Assembly: GCA_002435985.1 (NCBI GenBank)
Contig: DIXD01000049.1
Location: 1 to 36,233 of the forward strand
DNA length: 36,233 bases
Source of the DNA: Spirochaetaceae bacterium UBA6089
Lineage (GTDB): Bacteria; Spirochaetota; Spirochaetia; Treponematales; Rectinemataceae
Direction of reading: 5' to 3'
The notes under the pieces were generated by a model. The model ran no database searches. It was not told the DNA's origin and saw only the letters and a list, made by a program, of their open reading frames with translations. Of this stretch, positions 16,912 through 23,858 are shown piece by piece (the stretch's first letter is position 1; every line of letters begins with the position of its first letter). Position numbers and translations under genes: made by a program.

Positions 16912-18705
16912 ATGGAACACTACGTAGATCAATGGAAATCGGTCGTCGCCGCGCATTTGACTGCGCTCGCGAAGGAAAAAGGGCTCGATTCGCTTCGATT
17001 TTCTCCTGACGACATTATTGCGGAAACGCCTCCCAAGCCAGAGCTTGGGGACATCGGCTTTCCTATGTTCCCGTATGCGAAGGCCTTCCACATGGCGCCG
17101 GCGCACATCGCATTGGCTGTGGCGAATTTGGAACGTGGGACTTCATATGAAGGCCGAGATGTGCAAGATGCCGTCGCGCGCGATTGGCCGGGGAACATCA
17201 AGGCTGTCGGCCCATACCTCAACGTCTATTTCGATAGAGCGCATGTAGTGGAATATCTCCTTGCGCATTCTCAAGAGACTTCGTGGGGCTCGATACCTGC
17301 TTTCAAGGGGCGCAAAGTCATGGTGGAATTCTCTTGCCCAAATACCAACAAACCCCTTCATTTGGGCCATTTACGAAACAACGTGCTAGGCGAGTCTCTC
17401 TCGAGAATCATCGCAGCCGCAGGCGCCGAAGTAAAAAAAGTCAACTTGATAAACGATCGTGGTATTCATATCTGTAAGTCGATGCTGGCCTATCTCGCCT
17501 ATGGGGAGCACAGATCCCCCGAAGATGAGGGGCTGAAAAGCGATCACTTTGTCGGTAAATACTATGTGCTCTTCAATACATTGAAGCAAGAGGATCCCGA
17601 GGCCGAGCAAAAGGCCCAAGAGTTGCTGCAAAAGTGGGAAGCTGGCGACCCTGAGGTCATTGCTCTCTGGGGAAAAATGAACGACTGGGCCATTTCTGGA
17701 ATCACGGCGACCTACAGGCGACAACAGGTCGGCTTCGACGAGTTCCAATTCGAGCATGATACCTATAAGCTGGGCAAAGAAGAGGTACTCGATGGGCTTG
17801 CTCGCGGTATTTTCTACCGGGGAGAAGACGGTGCGATCTGGATAGATCTTGAAGATTTAGGACTTGGAAAGAAGGTTCTCCTCAGAAAAGACGGCACAAG
17901 CATCTACATTACCCAGGACATAGGTACGGCGATCATGCGCCACAAGACCTGGCCCTTCGACGAGCTCATCTATGTCGTGGCCTCGGAGCAACAGTATCAC
18001 TTCAAGGTTCTTTTTGAGGTGCTTCGAAGGCTTGGTTACGCATGGGCGTCGAACCTCTACCATCTCTCCTACGGTCTTGTGAATCTGCCCTCAGGCAGGA
18101 TGAAGACTCGCGAGGGGACGGTGGTCGATGCCGATGATCTCATCGACGAATTGGTGGAGCTGGCGGCTCAGGAGATTATCGAAAAGGGCAGGGCAGAAGC
18201 GGTCAGCGACGTCCGGTCTGTAGCCGAGAAAATCGCACTGGGCGCCCTCCATTACTACCTTCTTCAGATTTCGCCGACGAAAGACATGCTCTATATGCCG
18301 GAACAATCGCTCTCCTTTACCGGCGATACAGGGCCCTATATCCAGTATATGGGGGCCCGTGCGAGCTCCATTCTGCGCAAATACGAGCAGGGAGAGGGCA
18401 ATGCCGACCAAGGGGAGGCGAACCCTGGGCTTCTTGTATCAGACGCCGATTGGCCACTAGTGCGGCTACTCATGGAATTGCCCTCTACGGTAGAGCAATC
18501 GGCGAGGCACAAGGACCCATCGATTCTTGCCGGCTATGCACACAGGGTTGCAAGCGAGTTCTCTGCGTGGTATAGGGACAACCCTGTCCTCAACAACGAG
18601 GATCCAAATGTATCGGCAAGCCGAGTCGCCCTGGTAAGGGCAGTACAATCGACGCTGCGGCGGGCGAGCGAATTGCTCTGCGTACCCTTTCTTGAAGCAA
18701 TGTGA
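16912..18705 (+). CDS. argS: Arginyl-tRNA synthetase
   Basis: This class I synthetase charges tRNA-Arg. It has 597 residues. The HIGH-type motif is H150-L-G-H153 in NTNKPLHLGHLRN. The KMSK position reads RMKTREGTVV, normal for ArgRS. The C-terminal DALR anticodon-binding domain follows SFTGDTGPYIQYMGARASSIL. The NTNKPLHLGH and LINDRGIHICKSM wording resembles the branch shared by spirochaetes and Bacteroidetes. The frame could start at TTG 16909, but the ATG at 16912 is the natural choice. No Shine-Dalgarno is present; the promoter ends ten bases upstream. Confidence 0.97.
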   Translation: MEHYVDQWKSVVAAHLTALAKEKGLDSLRFSPDDIIAETPPKPELGDIGFPMFPYAKAFHMAPAHIALAVANLERGTSYEGRDVQDAVARDWPGNIKAVGPYLNVYFDRAHVVEYLLAHSQETSWGSIPAFKGRKVMVEFSCPNTNKPLHLGHLRNNVLGESLSRIIAAAGAEVKKVNLINDRGIHICKSMLAYLAYGEHRSPEDEGLKSDHFVGKYYVLFNTLKQEDPEAEQKAQELLQKWEAGDPEVIALWGKMNDWAISGITATYRRQQVGFDEFQFEHDTYKLGKEEVLDGLARGIFYRGEDGAIWIDLEDLGLGKKVLLRKDGTSIYITQDIGTAIMRHKTWPFDELIYVVASEQQYHFKVLFEVLRRLGYAWASNLYHLSYGLVNLPSGRMKTREGTVVDADDLIDELVELAAQEIIEKGRAEAVSDVRSVAEKIALGALHYYLLQISPTKDMLYMPEQSLSFTGDTGPYIQYMGARASSILRKYEQGEGNADQGEANPGLLVSDADWPLVRLLMELPSTVEQSARHKDPSILAGYAHRVASEFSAWYRDNPVLNNEDPNVSASRVALVRAVQSTLRRASELLCVPFLEAM

Positions 18706-18761
18706 GGTGCAAAAAAGTTCGGAAGTCGCAATGCGGTCTTTGTGGCGCGCCGGGGCACCTG

Positions 18762-18791
18762 TTGACACACGACGGCGATAGAGTATATAAA
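18762..18791 (+). promoter_or_regulatory. Promoter of the rplU-rpmA transcript
   Basis: A perfect TTGACA (18762-18767) is followed by TATAAA (18786-18791, spacer 18) or TATATA (18784-18789, spacer 16). The leader would be about 30 bases and includes GAGG before the rplU ATG, so this transcript is not leaderless. Confidence 0.75.
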
Positions 18792-18829
18792 TCCTAGCCT
18801 AGCATGAACATTACGTGAGGATAATGAAT

Positions 18830-19141
18830 ATGTACGCAATCGTTGAAATTAATGGAAAGCAATACCGAGCAGAACAAGGCAAGGATCTTATTGTCGATCG
18901 TTGTAGTGCAACCCCCGGCGAGTCGCTCGTTTTCGAAAAAGTAGTGCTTCTTGGTGGAGAGAAGACCGAGGTGGGAGCGCCATATGTGGCAGGGGCGGCC
19001 GTAAAAGCTACGGTCAACAAAGAAATCAAAGACGATAAAGTTGTTGTCTTCAAATATATGCCGAAGAAAGGGTATCGCAAGACGCAGGGCCATCGTCAGC
19101 CCTATACCGTACTCACGGTGAACGAAATCGTAGGCGCCTGA
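18830..19141 (+). CDS. rplU: 50S ribosomal protein L21
   Basis: A 103-residue large-subunit protein that binds 23S rRNA. It starts MYAIVEINGKQYRAE and ends with KKGYRKTQGHRQPYT, both family hallmarks. Three candidate starts lie in frame (GTG 18815, ATG 18824, ATG 18830). The last fits the family N-terminus and has GAGG at a spacing of 10. rpmA follows after 30 bases. The cysteine protease gene ysxB/prp, often found between the two in other bacteria, is absent. Confidence 0.97.
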   Translation: MYAIVEINGKQYRAEQGKDLIVDRCSATPGESLVFEKVVLLGGEKTEVGAPYVAGAAVKATVNKEIKDDKVVVFKYMPKKGYRKTQGHRQPYTVLTVNEIVGA

Positions 19142-19171
19142 GCGCTTTTCCCAACGAACTGGAGGAATGAT

Positions 19172-19417
19172 ATGCCACATAAGGGTGTCAATGGTCGCGA
19201 TTCGAATCCTCAGCATCTCGGTGTCAAGGCCTACGGGAGCGAGCGGATCAATGCAGGGACGATAATCGTGCGGCAGCGCGGTTCTCGGATCAATGCAGGC
19301 AAGAATGTCGGCATTGCCAAGGATGATACGCTCTTTGCTCTCGTCGATGGGACTGTGCGGTTCCGCGAGTACAAAGGCAAGAAATTTGTCGATGTGGAGC
19401 CGGTTGCTCAGGCATGA
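19172..19417 (+). CDS. rpmA: 50S ribosomal protein L27, short N-terminal tail
   Basis: An 81-residue L27, recognised by NGRDSNPQHLGVKAYG and the RQRGSRINAGKNVGIAKDDTLFAL core. In most bacteria the mature N-terminus is AHKKxGGSxRNGRDS, and this tail reaches the peptidyl-transferase centre. Here it reads MPHKGVNGRDS, about five residues shorter between HK and NGRDS. There is no Prp-type processing extension. GGAGG lies 6 bases before the ATG. An intrinsic terminator follows 25 bases after the stop. Confidence 0.96.
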   Translation: MPHKGVNGRDSNPQHLGVKAYGSERINAGTIIVRQRGSRINAGKNVGIAKDDTLFALVDGTVRFREYKGKKFVDVEPVAQA

Positions 19418-19442
19418 GCAGGGCATTCTGGCTGAGTATAGG

Positions 19443-19474
19443 AACCGCTCCTGTAGTAGAGGGGGCGGTTTTTT
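19443..19474 (+). terminator. Intrinsic terminator after rpmA
   Basis: AACCGCTCC (19443-19451) pairs with GGGGCGGTT (19462-19470), with one G-T wobble and a 10-base loop. A run of six T (19469-19474) closes it. It lies 31 bases upstream of obg, so obg expression needs read-through or its own start. Confidence 0.8.
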
Positions 19475-19505
19475 ATTATGTTGATCATCGACCGGGGAGT
19501 GTATT

Positions 19506-20585
19506 GTGATCAAGTTCTCCGATGAAGCGATCATCATCGTGGCGAGCGGCAAGGGTGGCGATGGGTGTGTCGCCTTTAGGCGAGAGAAATTTATACCCCT
19601 TGGGGGCCCTGCGGGGGGCGACGGGGGTCGCGGTGGCGATGTCGTGTTTATGGTAAAAAGAAATCTCCGCACACTCGCCAATTTGCGTTACCGTCAGGTC
19701 TTCAAGGCTCAGAACGGACAGCCCGGCATGGGGAAAAACATGCATGGACGCGACGGAGAGGATGTCGTCATCGAAGTTCCTCCCGGCACCATTGTCAGCG
19801 ATGCCGAGACTGGTGAGATATTGAAGGATTTCAGTGCACGCCGAGGCATGGATGGAGAGAGATGGGTGTTCCTCAAGGGGGGCAAGGGTGGATGGGGTAA
19901 CACCCATTTCAAGACTTCCGTGAATCAGGCACCACGCTTCGCTCAGCCGGGACAGCCTGGTCAGGAACGGCGGCTTAAGATCGAGCTCAGCCTTATAGCC
20001 GATATTGGACTTGTCGGTTTTCCGAATGCGGGCAAGTCGAGTCTTCTCGACTATTTTACCAATGCAAGGCCTAAAATCGCTCCCTACCCATTTACCACCA
20101 AAATACCCAACCTCGGCGTACTGACGGTGAATGAACGCGATATTATCCTCGCCGACATTCCCGGCATCATCGAGGGAGCACACGAGGGCGCAGGGCTGGG
20201 GCTTCGCTTTTTAAAGCATATTGCCAGGACTGCTTGTCTAGCCTTTCTCGTGGATTTGTCCGACGAGAACTGGCGCGGCGTCTTCCCCATCCTGTTGAGG
20301 GAACTCGAGCTTTATTCCTTGGAATTGGCAAGAAAACCGCGCATTCTTCTGGGGACGAAGATGGATTTACCGGAGGCTCAGGAGCATTTTGAGCAGTTCA
20401 AGGCAGCCTTTCCGGATGAGCATGTGTACGGCATCTCTGTTTATTCTGGTTTCGGCCTCGATGTCTTAAAACTGGTATTTTTCGAAAAAATAGTCGAACA
20501 TGAGAAGACTGAAGAAAACAAGGAAGGTGTTCCGGAACGCTTGTTCGACGAGATTGTTTTGGACGATGAAGGATTGGGCGAATGA
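19506..20585 (+). CDS. obg: GTPase Obg/CgtA
   Basis: This essential GTPase acts in 50S assembly and stress signalling. It has 359 residues. The glycine-rich Obg fold spans the first roughly 158 residues (KGGDGCVAFRREKF, GGPAGGDGGRGGDV). G1 is GFPNAGKSS at 171-179, G3 is DIPGIIEGAHEGAGLG and G4 is GTKMD. The C-terminal tail is acidic (EIVLDDEGLGE). The start is GTG 19506, with GGGGAG about 7 bases upstream. It overlaps nadD by four bases. The order rplU-rpmA-obg is conserved widely in bacteria. Confidence 0.97.
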   Translation: MIKFSDEAIIIVASGKGGDGCVAFRREKFIPLGGPAGGDGGRGGDVVFMVKRNLRTLANLRYRQVFKAQNGQPGMGKNMHGRDGEDVVIEVPPGTIVSDAETGEILKDFSARRGMDGERWVFLKGGKGGWGNTHFKTSVNQAPRFAQPGQPGQERRLKIELSLIADIGLVGFPNAGKSSLLDYFTNARPKIAPYPFTTKIPNLGVLTVNERDIILADIPGIIEGAHEGAGLGLRFLKHIARTACLAFLVDLSDENWRGVFPILLRELELYSLELARKPRILLGTKMDLPEAQEHFEQFKAAFPDEHVYGISVYSGFGLDVLKLVFFEKIVEHEKTEENKEGVPERLFDEIVLDDEGLGE

Positions 20586-21160
20586 GAATCGCAATACTAG
20601 GAGGATCGTTCAACCCTCCACACATCGGACACCTGATTCTAGCCGAAGAGATTCTTGCCAGCCAGAAGTACGACACCGTGCTGCTGATCCCCGCAAATCT
20701 GCCACCGCACAAAATTCCCCAGGACGACCCAGGGCCCGAAATGCGTCTCTCCATGCTCCGCGCAAGTGTCGAATCCTGGCCACAGATCATCGTGGAGCCA
20801 TGTGAGCTCGAGCGGCGCGGCATATCCTATACAGTTGATACCTTGGCCGAAATCTCTCGCAAGTATAGCTGCGACGGCAAGCCGGGGTTGGTTATCGGAG
20901 ACGATCTAGCCCTCGATTTTTTAACAGAGTGGAAGAGCTCTGAGAAGATTTTGGATTTGGCCGACATCCTCGTCGCACACCGGCTTTATGCCGATGAGTT
21001 GGATTTACCGTATCCACATCGCTATGTCCGCAACATTATCGTTCCTATTTCTTCCTCGCTCGTCAGAGAGAGAATCGCCCATAACGGCGCATGGCGTTCT
21101 CTCGTCGTCTCGCCCGTGCGCGCCATTATTGAGAGCTATGGATTATATAGACATCGATGA
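20582..21160 (+). CDS. nadD: Nicotinate-nucleotide adenylyltransferase
   Basis: This 192-residue enzyme converts nicotinate mononucleotide and ATP to deamido-NAD. The nucleotidyltransferase signature is GGSFNPPHIGHL near the N-terminus and the second motif is SSSLVRERIAHNG near the C-terminus (canonical SSTxIR). PANLPPHK is typical of NadD. It starts in an ATGA overlap with obg and ends 23 bases inside yqeK. The nadD-yqeK pair is a conserved arrangement. Confidence 0.96.
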   Translation: MRIAILGGSFNPPHIGHLILAEEILASQKYDTVLLIPANLPPHKIPQDDPGPEMRLSMLRASVESWPQIIVEPCELERRGISYTVDTLAEISRKYSCDGKPGLVIGDDLALDFLTEWKSSEKILDLADILVAHRLYADELDLPYPHRYVRNIIVPISSSLVRERIAHNGAWRSLVVSPVRAIIESYGLYRHR

Positions 21161-21752
21161 AACGACGCTTCGTGTTACAACAAGGTTGGCTGCGATCCTG
21201 TCGCCCAAAAGGTACGCCCATTGCAAATCGACGGCAGAGACGGCTGTTATGCTTTCTACCAGATTTGGCGTGGATAGACATGCAAGCTATCTTGCCGGCC
21301 TCGCGCACGACATGTGCCGGGAGTTGAGCTTTGAAGCGCAGGAGCATCTCGTCGACATCTATGGCTCGTGCATCGCGTTTTTGCATGGGCGGCAGTCGCT
21401 GCAGGTCCTCTTTTCAGACATCGAATATAAGAAAAAAATGCTCCATGGTCCTGCGTCGGCCTGCATGCTCTGCCATGAGTTCAATGTGAAAGAGCAGGAT
21501 ATTTTGGAAGCAGTGGCTCTGCACAGCATTGCGGATGAAATGATGTCCGACATAGCGAAAATTGTGTATATCTCCGATAAACTTGAGCCTCTTCGGCATC
21601 GCCCTCAGGATGCGGATGAAAAACTGCACACGCTTGATTTGGAGTCTCTCTTTGTTTATACCCTTGGATGTGTGGTGCAATGGTTCTCTTCATCTGGAAA
21701 ACCTCTTTCGCCCTTTACCGCCCATCTCTATAGTAGGATATTGAAAGAATGA
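21138..21752 (+). CDS. yqeK: YqeK-family HD-domain hydrolase (symmetrical diadenosine tetraphosphatase type)
   Basis: A 204-residue HD-domain phosphohydrolase; characterised YqeK proteins split Ap4A into two ADP. Metal-site residues are visible: H in YAHCKSTAE, HD in LAGLAHDMCRE, H in VALHSIADE and D in YISDKLEPLR. The open frame begins further upstream inside nadD. The ATG at 21138 (MDYIDIDE) fits the family and has GAGAG nearby. It overlaps the LCP gene by four bases. Confidence 0.92.
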   Translation: MDYIDIDETTLRVTTRLAAILSPKRYAHCKSTAETAVMLSTRFGVDRHASYLAGLAHDMCRELSFEAQEHLVDIYGSCIAFLHGRQSLQVLFSDIEYKKKMLHGPASACMLCHEFNVKEQDILEAVALHSIADEMMSDIAKIVYISDKLEPLRHRPQDADEKLHTLDLESLFVYTLGCVVQWFSSSGKPLSPFTAHLYSRILKE

Positions 21753-22939
21753 ACGATCTAAAATCGAGTCTGCTCAAGCGGGGCGCGTTGCCCTTGTTGA
21801 TAATACTCATTGTCGTGATCATCGGTGCATTCTTCGTGGTCCGGCTCGTGCAGCGAAGTACTGTCCAGGCGATCATTAAAAAAGACCAGCCGATGGGCAT
21901 ACTCTTTATTTTTGAACAACAAGGGAAACCTGTTTCGAACCAGCTTTTGATATGGTACCCCTCTCGGCGCAAGGCTGCTATTATGGATATTCCCGGCTCC
22001 ATGGGGATAATATTGAAGAGTGCAGATAAGATGAGCAGCATAGACAGCGTCTATGACTCGCAGAATCCTGATAAATTCGTCAAAGAGATAAGCGATTATC
22101 TTAAATTTCCCATCAACGGTTGGCTCTTATACGATGAACGCAGACTCTCTAGAACGGTGGACCTCCTAGGAGGACTACAGTTATTCATTCCCGACCCTGT
22201 GATGAACAGTGACAGCATGAAGGACATCTCTCTTCCGGGTGGGTCTGTCGTGCTTGACGGCGACAAAGTAAATCAATATCTGAGCTATGCGCTCGCTGCA
22301 GATACATATTCAGAGGAGATAAACCGAAAACAGAAGATGCTCGTGAGCCTGCTCGCTCAACTTGCGCATGAATCGGACAAGATCGACAAGAGTGGTAATA
22401 TCCGCTTGATCGCAAAGGAGCCCCACAGCAATTTCAGCCTTCAGACCAGAGAAGAGCTGTTCAAATATTTGGCGCAGATCGACGTCGACATAATCCTCAC
22501 ACAGTTTATTTCCGGATCTTTCAGGATATTCGAGGGCAAGAAAGTACTGTTTCCCTATTATGATGGAGAGCTCGCTCGCGATGTGGTGAGTCAGACGGCC
22601 AAGGCGCTTGGCGCCGAGGATGCGGGGACCGTGCAGGAGACTGCCGTCACCATAGAGCTTTTGAATGGTTCGGGAGAAAAAGGGCTTGCAAACAATGCAG
22701 CAACCCTCTTCGAGAGCTACGGGTATCAGGTGGTTTCGGTTGGCAATGCTCCTTCATTCGATTATGAAAAGACAGTGATGTATGACAACGATGGGGATAA
22801 GGCGGCGTTTCAGCAGGTTGCAAATGTCATAAACTGCAAAAATTTCGGCGATGCGGCGGCTCTTCCCGGACTGCGGAAGGCCAACATTACGGTGATTCTT
22901 GGAAAAGATTTTAATGGGAGGTACTGTGTTGGACAGTAA
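21749..22939 (+). CDS. LytR-CpsA-Psr (LCP) family protein with C-terminal LytR_C domain
   Basis: A 396-residue membrane-anchored protein. One transmembrane helix lies at about residues 13-33 and the rest is extracytoplasmic. The central part follows the LCP pattern (FPINGWLLYDERRLSRTVDLLGGLQLF). The C-terminal 95 residues form a LytR_C domain (VTIELLNGSGEKGLANNAATLF). LCP enzymes normally transfer glycopolymers to peptidoglycan using arginines that bind the pyrophosphate. Here the SIPRDT motif reads DIPGSMG, and the YxRxR motif reads YLSYALAADT. The transferase activity is therefore doubtful. It sits between yqeK and rsfS, where LCP genes occur in several phyla. Confidence 0.85.
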   Translation: MNDLKSSLLKRGALPLLIILIVVIIGAFFVVRLVQRSTVQAIIKKDQPMGILFIFEQQGKPVSNQLLIWYPSRRKAAIMDIPGSMGIILKSADKMSSIDSVYDSQNPDKFVKEISDYLKFPINGWLLYDERRLSRTVDLLGGLQLFIPDPVMNSDSMKDISLPGGSVVLDGDKVNQYLSYALAADTYSEEINRKQKMLVSLLAQLAHESDKIDKSGNIRLIAKEPHSNFSLQTREELFKYLAQIDVDIILTQFISGSFRIFEGKKVLFPYYDGELARDVVSQTAKALGAEDAGTVQETAVTIELLNGSGEKGLANNAATLFESYGYQVVSVGNAPSFDYEKTVMYDNDGDKAAFQQVANVINCKNFGDAAALPGLRKANITVILGKDFNGRYCVGQ

Positions 22940-23276
22940 AGCGTTTGCATATCAAAGTGCAGAGATATTGGCACAGCACAACGCGCTCAATGTTCTAGTG
23001 ATGGATATCCATGAGGTTGCGGGATGGGCCGATTACTTTGTCCTGGCAACAAGCACCAGTTCAACGCATATGCGGGGACTTCAGAAACATATCGATGAAT
23101 TTCTAAAGGCCCAAGATATTTCTCTTCTCAATAAACCCGAAGTAAGCGATGATCAGAAATGGCTTTTGATGGATGCAGGCACTGTCGTCATCCACATCAT
23201 GAGCGAGGAGGCCAGACAGTTTTACGATTTGGAATCGCTCTGGTTCAACGCTCCTCGTTTTATAATCGCCTTATAG
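22926..23276 (+). CDS. rsfS: Ribosome silencing factor RsfS
   Basis: A 116-residue protein that binds L14 and blocks joining of the ribosomal subunits when growth slows. The core WADYFVLATSTSSTHMRGLQ and the tail DLESLWFNAPRF (canonical LExLW) identify the family. The start is GTG 22926 or TTG 22929, both inside the end of the LCP gene. GGGAGG at 22916-22921 is spaced better for the TTG, so the first residue is uncertain by one. A strong terminator follows. Confidence 0.93.
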   Translation: MLDSKAFAYQSAEILAQHNALNVLVMDIHEVAGWADYFVLATSTSSTHMRGLQKHIDEFLKAQDISLLNKPEVSDDQKWLLMDAGTVVIHIMSEEARQFYDLESLWFNAPRFIIAL

Positions 23277-23297
23277 GCAGGCATATATAGAGAGATA

Positions 23298-23335
23298 GGG
23301 GCTCGGCTATCGGTTACCGAGCCCCAGCTTTTCTA
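23298..23335 (+). terminator. Intrinsic terminator after rsfS
   Basis: GGGGCTCGG (23298-23306) and CCGAGCCCC (23317-23325) form a perfect 9-bp stem with a 10-base loop. A TTTTCTATT tract follows on the plus strand. The minus side has no T-run, so it serves the rplU-rsfS side of this convergent junction. Confidence 0.88.
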
Positions 23336-23348
23336 TTCGACCGGGCGA

Positions 23349-23672
23349 TCACTCGTCTGTGTCGTCATCGTAATCGAAGTCGTCGTCTTCAAAATCTTCG
23401 TCGTCGAGATCTTCGTCCTCATCGTCGAAGTCCTCTTCGATATCCTCATCCTCATCGAGATCTTCGTCCTCTTCGAAATCCTCATCGTCTTCTAGGTCTT
23501 CATCATCTTCGAAATCATCGTCATTTTCGAAATCGAACTCGTCATCGTAAGCCCCATCGAACCGAACGGTAGGTCGAAGCGAATATATGGTATCGGCAGA
23601 ATCACCGTTGGTGAGGATGATCAATTCGAATTCTTCTCGCGGATCGGCGGTCATTGTGGTTTTGTGGCTCAT
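23349..23672 (-). CDS. Small, extremely acidic Asp/Glu-rich protein
   Basis: A 107-residue protein. Residues 1-40 are ordinary (MSHKTTMTADPREEFELIIL, then IYSLRPTVRF). From about residue 44 almost every residue is Asp or Glu, broken only by Phe, Leu, Ile or Tyr at intervals of about 3-6. That gives repeats such as EDDEDLEDDEDFEEDED. I do not recognise a family. Translation signals are excellent: AAAGGAGG (23681-23688) lies 8 bases before the ATG, the best Shine-Dalgarno in the window, behind a good promoter. This suggests an abundant protein. It might be a histone-like or RNA-mimic chaperone, or a cation-binding protein; neither is shown. Confidence 0.75.
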   Translation of the reverse strand: MSHKTTMTADPREEFELIILTNGDSADTIYSLRPTVRFDGAYDDEFDFENDDDFEDDEDLEDDEDFEEDEDLDEDEDIEEDFDDEDEDLDDEDFEDDDFDYDDDTDE

Positions 23673-23715
23673 GATGCGCTCCTCCTTTCATATGTCTGCT
23701 TGTACTGAAGCAAGT

Positions 23716-23747
23716 GTAATATTACGAGAATTGACCACTGCGTCAAT
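23716..23747 (-). promoter_or_regulatory. Promoter of the acidic-protein gene, with two palindromes
   Basis: On the minus strand TTGACG (23746-23741), a 16-base spacer, then TAATAT (23724-23719), giving a leader of about 40 bases. ATTGAC (23730-23735) and GTCAAT (23742-23747) form a perfect inverted repeat over the -35. GTAATATTAC (23716-23725) is a perfect palindrome over the -10. Either could be an operator. Confidence 0.6.
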
Positions 23748-23822
23748 ACCAAGGCATGGCAAAATCTATAGGTTGAATGGTAATCTGTCAAGGAAAAATC
23801 GATAATTTTTTTAAGGAGTCTT

Positions 23823-23851
23823 TTGACCAAAAGATATTTTCAATGTACAGT
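23823..23851 (+). promoter_or_regulatory. Possible promoter of ispE
   Basis: TTGACC (23823-23828), a 17-base spacer, then TACAGT (23846-23851). The predicted start is one base before the ATG at 23859. The same TTG is also a possible start codon with AAGGAG (23813-23818) in front. The two readings exclude each other. Confidence 0.45.
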
Positions 23852-23858
23852 AGAAAAA

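Noticed and set aside
18706..18761. AGGTGC and GCACCT arms downstream of argS as a terminator
   Set aside because: The arms are over 40 bases apart and no T-run follows; the sequence leads directly into the rplU promoter.
23349..23550. Repeated TCTTCGTC/CATCCTCG-like units as a CRISPR or tandem repeat array
   Set aside because: The periodicity follows Asp/Glu codons of one open frame and has no constant repeat or unique spacers.
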